From: a virus
Strand: one strand, 5' to 3'
Virus record (IMG/VR): IMGVR_UViG_3300029258_001906
Span: 1-45,368 of that record
Length of the DNA: 45,368 nt
Each line of letters opens with the position of its first letter. The first letter of the stretch is position 1. The notes under the pieces were generated by a model. It was not told where the DNA came from, ran no database searches, and was given only the letters and a program-made list of their open reading frames with translations. Shown here one piece after another: positions 31,484-39,692 of the stretch. The translations under genes were made by a program, and so were the position numbers.

Positions 31484-33234
31484 TGCGTATAATGATCGAC
31501 ACATATGATATGCTTGAGCCGTTTCAAAGAACCGGTGTTGATTTTTTGGCTAATAGAAGATCCGCGCTTTTGGCGGATGAAGTAGGAGCCGGTAAGACAG
31601 TACAAGCGATACACGCGTGTCAACAAGTGGGGGCACGGAGCATTCTTATCATATGCACAGCAAGTATCAAATATAATTGGAGAAAAGAAGCGATAAAGTG
31701 GGGGTACAGTGAAGGAGACATACATATACTCAATAACAAAAGCGTGCAAAGACGTCCCGAAGAAGGAATGTTTATCATCAACTACGATCTATGTTGGCGC
31801 AAAAACTACGCACGGTATCTTCTCAAACGGCGTTATGATGTTCTCATTTGTGATGAAGCCCACTATCTTAAAAACCACACGGCTAAACGAAGTAAGGCGG
31901 TGTACTTGTCAAACGGATACGCGGATATTTCAACTTACAGATGGATGATTACCGCGACGCCGGTTTTAAATCGACCGGTAGAGCTTCACGCTATGTTGAG
32001 AAAACTGTGTCCGGAAACATTAGGACCGTACTTAAATTACGTAGCTTATACACAACGATATTGTGAGGGTAAAAATGGAAAATGGGGATATGAAGCAAAC
32101 GGGGCTGAAAACCTTGAGGAACTCGCCGGTCGCCTGGGCGGCTTCATGCTTAGGCGTCAAGGAGACGAGCTTCCTCGAAAGGTATTACAAAAAATCTACT
32201 TGCCTTTCAGTAAAGCGATCGAGAAATATTTATTTAAAGGCGAGGAAAGTGAATCGATACGTCGTAAAATTGGAATTGGAAAAACGGCACCGTCTGTTGA
32301 GATTATACGGAATGCCCTGGAGTGTGAAGAAAAGGTCGTGGTTTTCGCATATCATACGGACGTTATCCTCGGCCTGGAAGAAGAACTCAAGGATTTCTGT
32401 CCGGTCGTTATCCGAGGAGCAACTACAGATAAGGAAAGACAAAAAGCCGTTGATCGATTCCAAGAGGATAAAGATTGTAGAGTGTTCATCGGCCAGATCC
32501 AGGCGGCCGGAGAAGGAATAGACGGACTACAACACGCGGCCAGGATGGGGATTTTTGTGGAAACAAACTGTCCTCCGGGAACAGTAAAACAAGCGATAGG
32601 GCGTCTGAATAGAAAAGGACAGAAGCACAAATGCTTGTTTCAGTTTCTTCTTGTTGAAGGAACAGTGGACGAACAGGTGTTAAATAACACATTGTTTAAA
32701 GATCGTAATATACAGACAATAATGCAAGATGAGGAATTAGGATTGGATTTTTCAAACCAGGAACCAAAACAAAAGGAGGAAACAATGAGTATTGAAAAAG
32801 ATCTAACCAGGATCGCTGACGCACTGGAGAAGATGGTGGCCATAATGGAATCACCTTCTTCTTCTACGACGACAGCGGACCCGGGAGCACAAACGGCGGC
32901 CGATCCCGTAAAAAAAGAACCGGCAAAAAAGCCCGCGGTAAAAAAACCCGCGGCAAAGAAGCCCGCGACACCGGCGGCTCAAGCGACAGGACCAACAGCT
33001 CCGGCAGGAGAGACCGCAGATGAGAAGTACCAGAGAGAAATGCAAGAAGCGGCAAATAAGATCAGCGCTTTCAACAACGATCCGGCCAAAACAAACGCTA
33101 TGTTTGCTGAGCTACAGAAGGAATTTAAGGCGCAGTTCCCAAACAACGAACATGTGTTCGATGTAGCTCCGGCCGATTATGAGAAGGTCAGAAAGCTCGT
33201 AGCTGACTTCCTCAAAAAGAAAGGGGTGGAATAA
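31483..33234 (+). CDS. SNF2-type DNA helicase with a low-complexity C-terminal extension
   Basis: 583 residues from the ATG at 31483 (TAATG overlap). Helicase domain 1 shows LLADEVGAGKTVQAIHA (Walker A), ICDEAHYLKN (DEAH) and WMITATPVLNRP. Domain 2 shows FIGQIQAAGEGIDGLQHAA and GTVKQAIGRLNRKGQ. After about residue 434 comes a separate segment: a short helix, a Lys/Pro/Ala-rich linker (KKPAVKKPAAKKPA) and a helical end. An excellent ribosome site precedes an in-frame ATG at 32785, so this segment may also be made alone. It probably acts in replication or recombination. Confidence 0.9.
   Translation: MRIMIDTYDMLEPFQRTGVDFLANRRSALLADEVGAGKTVQAIHACQQVGARSILIICTASIKYNWRKEAIKWGYSEGDIHILNNKSVQRRPEEGMFIINYDLCWRKNYARYLLKRRYDVLICDEAHYLKNHTAKRSKAVYLSNGYADISTYRWMITATPVLNRPVELHAMLRKLCPETLGPYLNYVAYTQRYCEGKNGKWGYEANGAENLEELAGRLGGFMLRRQGDELPRKVLQKIYLPFSKAIEKYLFKGEESESIRRKIGIGKTAPSVEIIRNALECEEKVVVFAYHTDVILGLEEELKDFCPVVIRGATTDKERQKAVDRFQEDKDCRVFIGQIQAAGEGIDGLQHAARMGIFVETNCPPGTVKQAIGRLNRKGQKHKCLFQFLLVEGTVDEQVLNNTLFKDRNIQTIMQDEELGLDFSNQEPKQKEETMSIEKDLTRIADALEKMVAIMESPSSSTTTADPGAQTAADPVKKEPAKKPAVKKPAAKKPATPAAQATGPTAPAGETADEKYQREMQEAANKISAFNNDPAKTNAMFAELQKEFKAQFPNNEHVFDVAPADYEKVRKLVADFLKKKGVE
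32785..33234 (+). CDS. Possible separate product from an in-frame internal start
   Basis: 149 residues identical to the helicase C terminus. AAAAGGAGG lies 6 nt before ATG 32785, as good a site as any in this genome. The product would have an N-terminal helix (MSIEKDLTRIADALEKMVAI), the Lys/Pro/Ala linker and a C-terminal helical domain. It could be a formerly separate gene fused to the helicase or a genuine second product. Confidence 0.5.
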   Translation: MSIEKDLTRIADALEKMVAIMESPSSSTTTADPGAQTAADPVKKEPAKKPAVKKPAAKKPATPAAQATGPTAPAGETADEKYQREMQEAANKISAFNNDPAKTNAMFAELQKEFKAQFPNNEHVFDVAPADYEKVRKLVADFLKKKGVE

Positions 33235-33578
33235 TGAACTCAACTGATATAGCTCATGTATGTCACGAAGTAAATCGCGCTTATTGTGAAAGTCTCGGAG
33301 ACGATTCACAGCCAACCTGGGAGCAAGCTCCGGATTGGCAGAGGATGAGCGCGATCGATGGTGTAGAGTTTCATATTGCTAACCCGGACGCCGGACCTGA
33401 AGCGTCCCATGAAAACTGGTTGGAAATGAAACTAAAAGAAGGTTGGAAGTATGGTCCTGAAAAAGACCCGGCGAAAAAACTTCATCCATGTTGTGTACCA
33501 TTTGCCGAACTTCCGGTCGAACAAAAAGCGAAGGACTTTATCTTCAGGCAGATAGTCCACAGCTTAAAGGAGGCTTAA
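33234..33578 (+). CDS. RyR-domain protein
   Basis: 114 residues whose ATG overlaps the helicase stop. Most of the length matches the RyR domain found in small phage proteins: IAHVCHEVNRAYC, then PTWEQAPDWQRMSAIDGV, SHENWLEMKLKEGWKYG, KDPAKKLHPCCVPFAELP, KAKDFIFRQIV. Such domains may bind ligands; the role in phages is unknown. It sits between replication and nuclease genes. Confidence 0.85.
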   Translation: MNSTDIAHVCHEVNRAYCESLGDDSQPTWEQAPDWQRMSAIDGVEFHIANPDAGPEASHENWLEMKLKEGWKYGPEKDPAKKLHPCCVPFAELPVEQKAKDFIFRQIVHSLKEA

Positions 33579-33579
33579 T

Positions 33580-34755
33580 ATGGCACATTCAAGTGTAAGT
33601 CCGTCGGGGGCGGATCGATTCTTTGAATGTCCAGGAAGTGTCTCCGCCCAGGCGGCTATAAAAGTTATAGAGCCGTCAAGCCCTGCGGCTATGGAGGGTA
33701 TCGCGATACACTCTTTAGGCGCAGATTGCTTGAAACATGACATCGATCCCTATGAAAAAATCGGCGAGATTATAGAGGTAAAAGATAATTTCGGCGAGGT
33801 CCAGGAATTTGAGGTTAACGATGATTTTGCATTTGCGGTCCGTATGTACCGTAATACAATTCTCGGGATCCTCGAAGAACATGGGCTTAGTATAAAGGCT
33901 TTGCAGATCGAAGCAAATTTTACTCTTCCTGAAGTAGATAAGGACGCACGCGGTACCACCGACTGTTCTTTTATAGCGGGAGATACATTATATGTTTTCG
34001 ATCTCAAAGGTGGCAGAGGTATTATTGTTGATCCGGAAGAAAATCGACAGTGTATGTATTATGCTTTACGTCCGTATCTTGACGCGAAGATGTTCATACG
34101 TCGAATAGTGATCGGCATAATTCAACCTCGCGCTAAAGAAGGTGAGTTTATAAAAATGTGGGAGACTACACCGCAACGTCTCGACGCGTATGTTATGGAG
34201 CTTAAACGCGCGATCAATTTGACACGTGTTAAGAATCCTGATTTTCATGCCGGAGAATGGTGTCGTTTTTGTAAGGCCAGGGGAAATTGTCCTGTACTTC
34301 AAAAGGATATTGTTCCACAGATTCAAGCGGTTGCTCCCGATATAAGCTCAGTGTTTCCTAAAATCACGGATCTTACCGCTGAACAAATAGGAAACGCTTT
34401 ACCGGCCCTGGAAGCACTCAAGGGCATTATAGATAGTCTACAGGGATACGCTTTCACACTGGCGTCCAGTGGGACTGACATTCCCAATTACACGCTTACG
34501 CGTGGTAAAAAACAAAGGAGGTATAAGGACGAACAGGCAGTAATCGACGCGTTCGGAGGGGAACTCGGCGATGATCTTTATGGCGAACGGAAGTTAAGAT
34601 CTCCGGCACAGCTTGAAAAGATCGTGGGTAAAGAACAGTTGAATGACTATGTCTTTGTCCCGGAAGGAGACCTGAAATTGGTCCCGACCAAAGAAGCTCA
34701 GGACTTCATTAAACGCAGTGTGGACGAAGTCTTTAAAGATGTAGAGCTTGATTAG
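33580..34755 (+). CDS. Cas4/RecB-like nuclease (DUF2800-type)
   Basis: 391 residues behind AAAGGAGG. SPSGADRFFECPGSV near the N terminus, GTTDCSFIAGDTLYVFDLKGGRG (about residues 128-150; PD-(D/E)XK Asp and the D.K pair), NRQCMYYAL, and WCRFCKARGNCP (about 226-237) as Fe-S ligands with the early Cys. This is the layout of DUF2800 exonucleases related to RecB and Cas4. It is placed directly before the single-strand binding gene, as in other phage recombination modules, and probably resects DNA ends. Confidence 0.88.
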   Translation: MAHSSVSPSGADRFFECPGSVSAQAAIKVIEPSSPAAMEGIAIHSLGADCLKHDIDPYEKIGEIIEVKDNFGEVQEFEVNDDFAFAVRMYRNTILGILEEHGLSIKALQIEANFTLPEVDKDARGTTDCSFIAGDTLYVFDLKGGRGIIVDPEENRQCMYYALRPYLDAKMFIRRIVIGIIQPRAKEGEFIKMWETTPQRLDAYVMELKRAINLTRVKNPDFHAGEWCRFCKARGNCPVLQKDIVPQIQAVAPDISSVFPKITDLTAEQIGNALPALEALKGIIDSLQGYAFTLASSGTDIPNYTLTRGKKQRRYKDEQAVIDAFGGELGDDLYGERKLRSPAQLEKIVGKEQLNDYVFVPEGDLKLVPTKEAQDFIKRSVDEVFKDVELD

Positions 34756-34784
34756 AACAGTAGAACAATAGAACTGTAGAACAA
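34753..34784 (+). repeat. Four 8-bp tandem TAGAACNN repeats
   Basis: TAGAACAG, TAGAACAA, TAGAACTG and TAGAACAA run without gaps from the nuclease stop codon to just before the ribosome site of the single-strand binding gene. It could be a translational or protein-binding site, or simple slippage. Confidence 0.8.
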
Positions 34785-34796
34785 AAGGAGAACAAT

Positions 34797-35474
34797 ATGA
34801 GTATGTCAAAAGTAACACCGATAGGAAGAGCGTCATTTCCAAATCTCGCCAAACCGGATCAGTATAACAAATATTCTTTGTCAATGCTGTTTCCAAAATC
34901 CGATCCAAAAGTTGTTGAGTTCGTTAAATGGCTCAAAGACGCCGTTACTAAAGAGGCGTTAGCGGTTGCCGGCAATGCGGGTTTACCCGCCGCTATGGCG
35001 AACTTTACCAACTTCAAGGACGGTGATGATGTAGGATCCTTTAAGACCTACCGCGCGGAATACGCGGGGCACTATGTTCTGAACGTAAGTCGTAAGACTG
35101 AGTTCGGAAAAGTATGTACGGTCAACAGGGATAAACAACCTATAGATCCTACAGAGATCTACGCCGGATGTAACGTCCTCGCTTATATCGATGTATTTGG
35201 ATATAAGTACGGGACGAAAAAAAGCGTGAGCATAGGAGTACAGCATGTTATGAAAGTCAGCGATAACACTCCGTTCGCGTCTACCGGTGTAAAAGTAGAC
35301 GACGCTTTTGCGGACCTGGACATTCCGGATGAGGGAGAAATGCAACAGGCGGATATGGCTCATGTGGCCGGAGGACCAACAGGAACAGCGGCACCCGCGC
35401 AACCGGCCGGAGGAGTTTTCGGCGGTGGCTCAAGTGCTAAACCTCCAGTAGCAGATCCATTTGCAGGGGTGTAA
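34797..35474 (+). CDS. Single-stranded DNA-binding protein (DUF2815, gp2.5-like)
   Basis: 225 residues. The OB-fold core runs from GRASFPNLAKPDQ.....YSLSMLFPK to YAGCNVLAYIDVFGY and KKSVSIGVQHVMKV, the pattern of DUF2815 proteins that replace T7 gp2.5 in many phages. A flexible Gly/Ala/Pro tail (PTGTAAPAQPAGGVFGGG) ends in ADPFAGV, a possible partner-recruiting tip. It lies between nuclease and DNA polymerase genes. It should coat replication intermediates and bind the polymerase or helicase. Confidence 0.88.
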   Translation: MSMSKVTPIGRASFPNLAKPDQYNKYSLSMLFPKSDPKVVEFVKWLKDAVTKEALAVAGNAGLPAAMANFTNFKDGDDVGSFKTYRAEYAGHYVLNVSRKTEFGKVCTVNRDKQPIDPTEIYAGCNVLAYIDVFGYKYGTKKSVSIGVQHVMKVSDNTPFASTGVKVDDAFADLDIPDEGEMQQADMAHVAGGPTGTAAPAQPAGGVFGGGSSAKPPVADPFAGV

Positions 35475-35476
35475 GT

Positions 35477-37444
35477 ATGAAAAAAGTTCACTTAGATTTT
35501 GAATCAAGATCTCTGGTGGACATCTGGGAGGTGGGTGCGTGGATTTATTCTACGCACCCCTCAACCCGGATCCACTGCGCGGCTCACGCTTTAGGTGATG
35601 AAGAGGTGGGTATTACCACTCGACAAGACCTGGACTGGCGTCGTTTAGATCTTCTTGCCGCATGGGCTGAGGATCCGGAAATAATTTTTTACGCGCACAA
35701 CGCATTCTTTGAGCGGTGTATGTGGGCGAATATTATGGTGAAACAATTTGGTATGCCTCCTATACCTTTGAAACGATGGCGTTGTACGATGGCTAAAGCA
35801 TGTGCTTATAGTTTGCCGAAAGCTCTGGATAAAGCGTCTATGGCTATGGGGCTTACACAGAACAAAGACAAAGTCGGTAGACAAATAATGTTACGTATGG
35901 CTAAGCCTTTAAAAAAGGGGACGGATATTTATGATGAAGACCCAGAGCATTATAAAATTCTCTATGACTACTGCCGGCAGGATGTCCGTGTCGAAAGAGA
36001 ACTGGACAACGCGCTCCCGGATCTTTCCGACATCGAACAAGAAATATGGTTCTATGACCAACTTATCAACTCGCGCGGCATTCATGTTGATATGTCTACG
36101 GTTCGTAATTTTATCAAGATCCTCGAACATAAGACCAATGCCCTCAATGCTGAACTTAGAAAACTTACCGGAGGGGTAATTACTAAAGGAACACAGACAA
36201 AAAGTATGTTAGCATATCTCAATAAACAGGGAGCACAAATGCCTTGTTTTGATAAATACGCGGTGAGGGACGCCATTGCCAGTGGTCGTTTAAAAAAAGA
36301 ACATATACAAATTTTAAGGCTCAGACAACAGCTTGGCAAATCATCGTTAGCAAAATACACCACACTCACTAATGCGGTAGACCAGGAAAATGTTTTACGT
36401 GACAATTTTATTTATCACGCGGCCAGTACCGGTAGATGGGGAGGTAAACTTGTTCAGCTTCAGAACTTGCCAAAGAATACCGCGAAGATCGATACAGACA
36501 AAGCAATCGATGATATAAATACTGTGGGATACCCGACAGTTGAAATGCTATACCCGGGAAAAATCATGGACGTTTTATCATCTTGTATTAGGGGGGTCTT
36601 GGTACCGGCACCGGGGAAGGAGTTTTATGTTGTTGACTATGGAGCAATCGAAGCTCGAATTGTTATGTGGCTTGCGGGAGAGACTAAAGGTCTCGCAGAA
36701 TTTAAAGCCACTGACACCGGGGTTGGTGAAGATATATACGTTAAAATGGCACAGAGGATTTACGCTGATCCCCGACTTACAAAAGCAAAAAATCCAGGGG
36801 AGCGTCAGCTTGGAAAACAAGCAATCCTCGGGTGCGGATTCGGTATGGGTGCGGCTAAGTTTAAAGGTACATGTGCAAAGTATGACATCGATATTGAAGA
36901 ACATGAGGCCAAACGAGTTGTAGATCTTTACCGTTCTACCTATTATAACGTACGCAATTATTGGTATGATATGGAAAACTGTATGATGAGAGCCTTTGAA
37001 AATCCGGGAACTATCACTACAATCGGACAGGTTCAATGGATCTACAGACCCGAAAGAAAAGCTATGTTTTGCAAGCTCCCTTCTGGAAGGATCCTTACCT
37101 ATATAGGACCTCGACTTGAGGAAAATCGATTTGGAAATATGGGTATGACTTTTATGACTGAGGTAAATAGTCAATGGGTACGTCGTGATACATATGGCGG
37201 CCTCCTGGTAGAGAACATTACACAGGCTACAGCTCGCGATATAATGGCCTACGCCATGCCTACACTTGAACACCAGGGCTTTCCTGTACTCATGCACACC
37301 CACGATGAGATTGTTTCTGAACGCCCGATAGGGGAAGATAGACTTGATGAAATGGTAAATATAATGTGCGTACGTCCACAGTGGGCGTTCGACTGTCCAA
37401 TCGTCGCCGAAGGATTTACGGCTCAAAGATATAAGAAGGAATAA
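35477..37444 (+). CDS. polA: Family A DNA polymerase with 3'-5' exonuclease
   Basis: 655 residues, with no 5'-nuclease domain. The exonuclease has HLDFES (D.E, about residue 7), YAHNAFFE and YCRQDV (about 168). The polymerase has motif A VDYGAIEAR (about 385), motif B RQLGKQAILGCGFGMG (about 442-457) and motif C MHTHDEI (about 605). By alignment to the E. coli RxxxKxxxFGxxYG motif, the site equivalent to Phe762 is Leu and Tyr766 is Phe. This is the replicative enzyme and it works with the SSB just upstream. Confidence 0.96.
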   Translation: MKKVHLDFESRSLVDIWEVGAWIYSTHPSTRIHCAAHALGDEEVGITTRQDLDWRRLDLLAAWAEDPEIIFYAHNAFFERCMWANIMVKQFGMPPIPLKRWRCTMAKACAYSLPKALDKASMAMGLTQNKDKVGRQIMLRMAKPLKKGTDIYDEDPEHYKILYDYCRQDVRVERELDNALPDLSDIEQEIWFYDQLINSRGIHVDMSTVRNFIKILEHKTNALNAELRKLTGGVITKGTQTKSMLAYLNKQGAQMPCFDKYAVRDAIASGRLKKEHIQILRLRQQLGKSSLAKYTTLTNAVDQENVLRDNFIYHAASTGRWGGKLVQLQNLPKNTAKIDTDKAIDDINTVGYPTVEMLYPGKIMDVLSSCIRGVLVPAPGKEFYVVDYGAIEARIVMWLAGETKGLAEFKATDTGVGEDIYVKMAQRIYADPRLTKAKNPGERQLGKQAILGCGFGMGAAKFKGTCAKYDIDIEEHEAKRVVDLYRSTYYNVRNYWYDMENCMMRAFENPGTITTIGQVQWIYRPERKAMFCKLPSGRILTYIGPRLEENRFGNMGMTFMTEVNSQWVRRDTYGGLLVENITQATARDIMAYAMPTLEHQGFPVLMHTHDEIVSERPIGEDRLDEMVNIMCVRPQWAFDCPIVAEGFTAQRYKKE

Positions 37445-37446
37445 AT

Positions 37447-37701
37447 ATGTGGGATGACTATGATGAATGGGACGATGTGCGAGCGGAAGATTTTAAACCA
37501 ACAATAATGGTTGAGATCCAGGTCCATGTTGTAGACGAAACAGAAAAAGCTCTGGCTTTTCTTCGTGACGATCTGGAAAAAGTTTGGCTACCAAAATCAC
37601 AGGTAACTATTATTCTGGAACAAGGTACGCTTTTAAAACTCGAAGTTCCGGAATGGCTAATTTTTCAAAAAGAACTGGAGGATGATTCATGTTTATTATA
37701 G
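37447..37701 (+). CDS. Small acidic conserved phage protein
   Basis: 84 residues (MWDDYDEWDDVRAEDFKP start). A V.DETEKALAFLRDDLEKVWLPKSQVTI...G..LKLEVPEWL pattern recurs in small proteins near phage replication genes, with no known function. It overlaps the resolvase gene by 13 bp, whose ribosome site (GGAGG) lies within it. Confidence 0.75.
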   Translation: MWDDYDEWDDVRAEDFKPTIMVEIQVHVVDETEKALAFLRDDLEKVWLPKSQVTIILEQGTLLKLEVPEWLIFQKELEDDSCLL

Positions 37702-38144
37702 GGATAGATCCGGGTAAAGGGGGAGCGCGAGCAACTATTCAGGATGGTAAACTTTTTAGTGTATGCGCTTATGACGGAGAGATAACAAAATGTAGAGATC
37801 TCGGATTTGCGCCGCACATGGGAGATACTATAATTTTTATCGAACAGGTAACGACGTCTCCTAATCAGGGCCGCGTAAGTGCTTTTACATTTGGTCGTTT
37901 TGCTGAAGCTGTTGAAACGACTTCACGGCTTTCCGGATGGCCTGTTCACATGGTCCGTCCGGTTATATGGCAAAATGCTATAGGTGTATATTCTGAAGGT
38001 GATAAAGCGAAATTGTATGATAAAGTCAAAGAACTTTTTCCGGAAGAATATGCAAAGAAGATGTTTAACAAAGCGTCAAGTGACGCGGTTCTCATTGCGT
38101 ATTATGGATGGAGATACTATGAAAATAATAAGGAGGGGCAATGA
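37689..38144 (+). CDS. RuvC-like Holliday-junction resolvase
   Basis: 151 residues with an RNase H fold layout: [17 protein letters not shown] (Asp7), [16 protein letters not shown] (Glu of the second strand) and [15 protein letters not shown] (C-terminal Asp). These are the usual acidic metal ligands of RuvC-type nucleases. It would resolve branched DNA before packaging, replacing T7 endonuclease I, which is absent. Confidence 0.88.
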   Translation: MFIIGIDPGKGGARATIQDGKLFSVCAYDGEITKCRDLGFAPHMGDTIIFIEQVTTSPNQGRVSAFTFGRFAEAVETTSRLSGWPVHMVRPVIWQNAIGVYSEGDKAKLYDKVKELFPEEYAKKMFNKASSDAVLIAYYGWRYYENNKEGQ

Positions 38145-38914
38145 ACGACGAAGAGAAAATAATTGATCCTATAATAACGGATCGTAAGATCCTCAATCAA
38201 AAAAGTCTTCCTACAACCTGGGAACATATCGAAGAGATCAATTTGGTTGAGCGTTTGAAAGCAAGTAATGAAACTGCCTGGACAAAAGGAGTCGGTCTGG
38301 CCGCAATACAAATTGGACTTCCGATCAGAGCACTTTGGTTTACCGATCAAGGAAAAGACTATGTCCTGGTCAATCCAGTATTCCTTAAAGCAAGCGGTCC
38401 GATCATTGTCCCAAAAGAAGGGTGTCTTTCCATTCCGGACGTATGGACCGCAACAAAAAGGTTCAATAATGTTACGGTTAGATTCCTGGGAAAAGAAGGC
38501 TCTGAAACCGTTGATTTTTCAGGGTTTCCGGCAATAGTTGTTCAGCACGAAATCGATCACCTCAACGGAATGCTTAATACAGAACGTAGATATATTCCAC
38601 CACAAAAAGTAGGACGTAATGATCCTTGTCCTTGTGGAAGTGGCAAGAAATATAAAAAATGCTGTATCGATAAACTGGTTCAGCCAACCTTAAAGGAGGA
38701 GAGAAATGATGTGGATAATAATTCTGGCAGTGGTCCTACTGGCGGGACAGCTATGGAGAATGGGCGGGGCGGGAAAGAAATGGGCGCGAGGAATCGTATT
38801 ACCTTGCCTCCTGGCGTTAACAAAATTCCTCATGGTGGGGTATTGGGGCCAGACGGTAAACTGGCTAACCCTGGCGTATGCACCGGCCCTATGGGTCCTT
38901 CTAAGCCTGTTTAG
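38141..38914 (+). CDS. def: Peptide deformylase fused to a SEC-C zinc motif
   Basis: 257 residues. The deformylase domain has [10 protein letters not shown] (about residues 50-59), EGCLSIP (about 92-98) and QHEIDH (about 135-140), so the metal-binding Cys and both His are present. A SEC-C motif follows ([17 protein letters not shown], about 163-180). Phage deformylases help N-terminal processing of abundant proteins. The last 70 residues are encoded in a stretch that also codes for the next gene in another frame (209 bp), and they look unfolded and Gly/Pro-rich. The SEC-C motif may bind SecB-like partners or ribosomes. Confidence 0.92.
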   Translation: MNDEEKIIDPIITDRKILNQKSLPTTWEHIEEINLVERLKASNETAWTKGVGLAAIQIGLPIRALWFTDQGKDYVLVNPVFLKASGPIIVPKEGCLSIPDVWTATKRFNNVTVRFLGKEGSETVDFSGFPAIVVQHEIDHLNGMLNTERRYIPPQKVGRNDPCPCGSGKKYKKCCIDKLVQPTLKEERNDVDNNSGSGPTGGTAMENGRGGKEMGARNRITLPPGVNKIPHGGVLGPDGKLANPGVCTGPMGPSKPV

Positions 38915-39197
38915 TTATGGTATAGACGCGCCTGTTCATAACTTCTGGGAATGGGTATGGGGCTCTGGAAATACCGGAGACGACAGAAAAGTCGAAATGT
39001 TTACACGTGGTACTTGTGGTTTTTTCTGGTCTGTAGCCGCTCTGGCCTTTGTGTTTGTGACAGGAAAATGGGCCGCGTTTATAGGATATACTTTATTTTT
39101 AACTTTTGCGAATGCTTTTATCGGAGGTACAGTTGAAGATGTTGAGATCTCCGAACGATTGGTAGGAATGTCGGTAGCATTGGCATTACTGGTATAA
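38706..39197 (+). CDS. Membrane protein with several transmembrane segments
   Basis: 163 residues behind AAGGAGG. At least four hydrophobic spans are visible ([72 protein letters not shown]), and the last residues SVALALLV may add another. It is an inner membrane protein in the early or middle operon. A holin or superinfection role is possible but not supported by a known motif. Confidence 0.8.
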   Translation: MMWIIILAVVLLAGQLWRMGGAGKKWARGIVLPCLLALTKFLMVGYWGQTVNWLTLAYAPALWVLLSLFSYGIDAPVHNFWEWVWGSGNTGDDRKVEMFTRGTCGFFWSVAALAFVFVTGKWAAFIGYTLFLTFANAFIGGTVEDVEISERLVGMSVALALLV

Positions 39198-39207
39198 AGG
39201 AGGAAGG

Positions 39208-39690
39208 GTGAAAAATAACTCACAATTTAAAACAATGCGACACATCGAAACGGTCCGGAACTATCTCTCAATATGTATTGTAGAGATCTTAAATCGATGT
39301 CGTCGTCACGATCAAAGTAAACTTCAGGATCCGGAGCTTAGTATTTTCAATGAATATACTGCCAAACTTCGCGGTATTACCTATGGATCTGATGAATACA
39401 AAGAGTGTATGAAGCAGATGAAACCGGCGATTGAACACCATACACAAGTAAATCGTCATCACCCAGAACATTTTCCAGAGAAGATACAGGGGATGAATCT
39501 CATAGATCTTTTGGAAATGCTATGTGACTGGAAGGCCGCAACTCTTCGGCACGGTGACGGTAACATATATAAAAGTCTGGAGATCAATGCTGAACGCTTC
39601 GGCTATTCAGACGAATTAAAAAAGATTTTCTCCAATACGATTGATTGGTTGGAGAAACAAGAAGTTGAACATTACGCAAAGGAGAGCTAA
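39208..39690 (+). CDS. DUF5662-family protein
   Basis: 160 residues starting with GTG behind AGGAGGAAGG. A helical, His-rich sequence: CRRHDQSKLQDPE near residue 35, IEHHTQVNRHHPEHF near 75-90, and GMNLIDLLEMLCDWKAATLRHGDGN. It matches the DUF5662 pattern seen in phages, whose conserved His and Asp suggest an HD-like metal site. The reaction is unknown. Confidence 0.82.
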   Translation: MKNNSQFKTMRHIETVRNYLSICIVEILNRCRRHDQSKLQDPELSIFNEYTAKLRGITYGSDEYKECMKQMKPAIEHHTQVNRHHPEHFPEKIQGMNLIDLLEMLCDWKAATLRHGDGNIYKSLEINAERFGYSDELKKIFSNTIDWLEKQEVEHYAKES

Positions 39691-39692
39691 AG

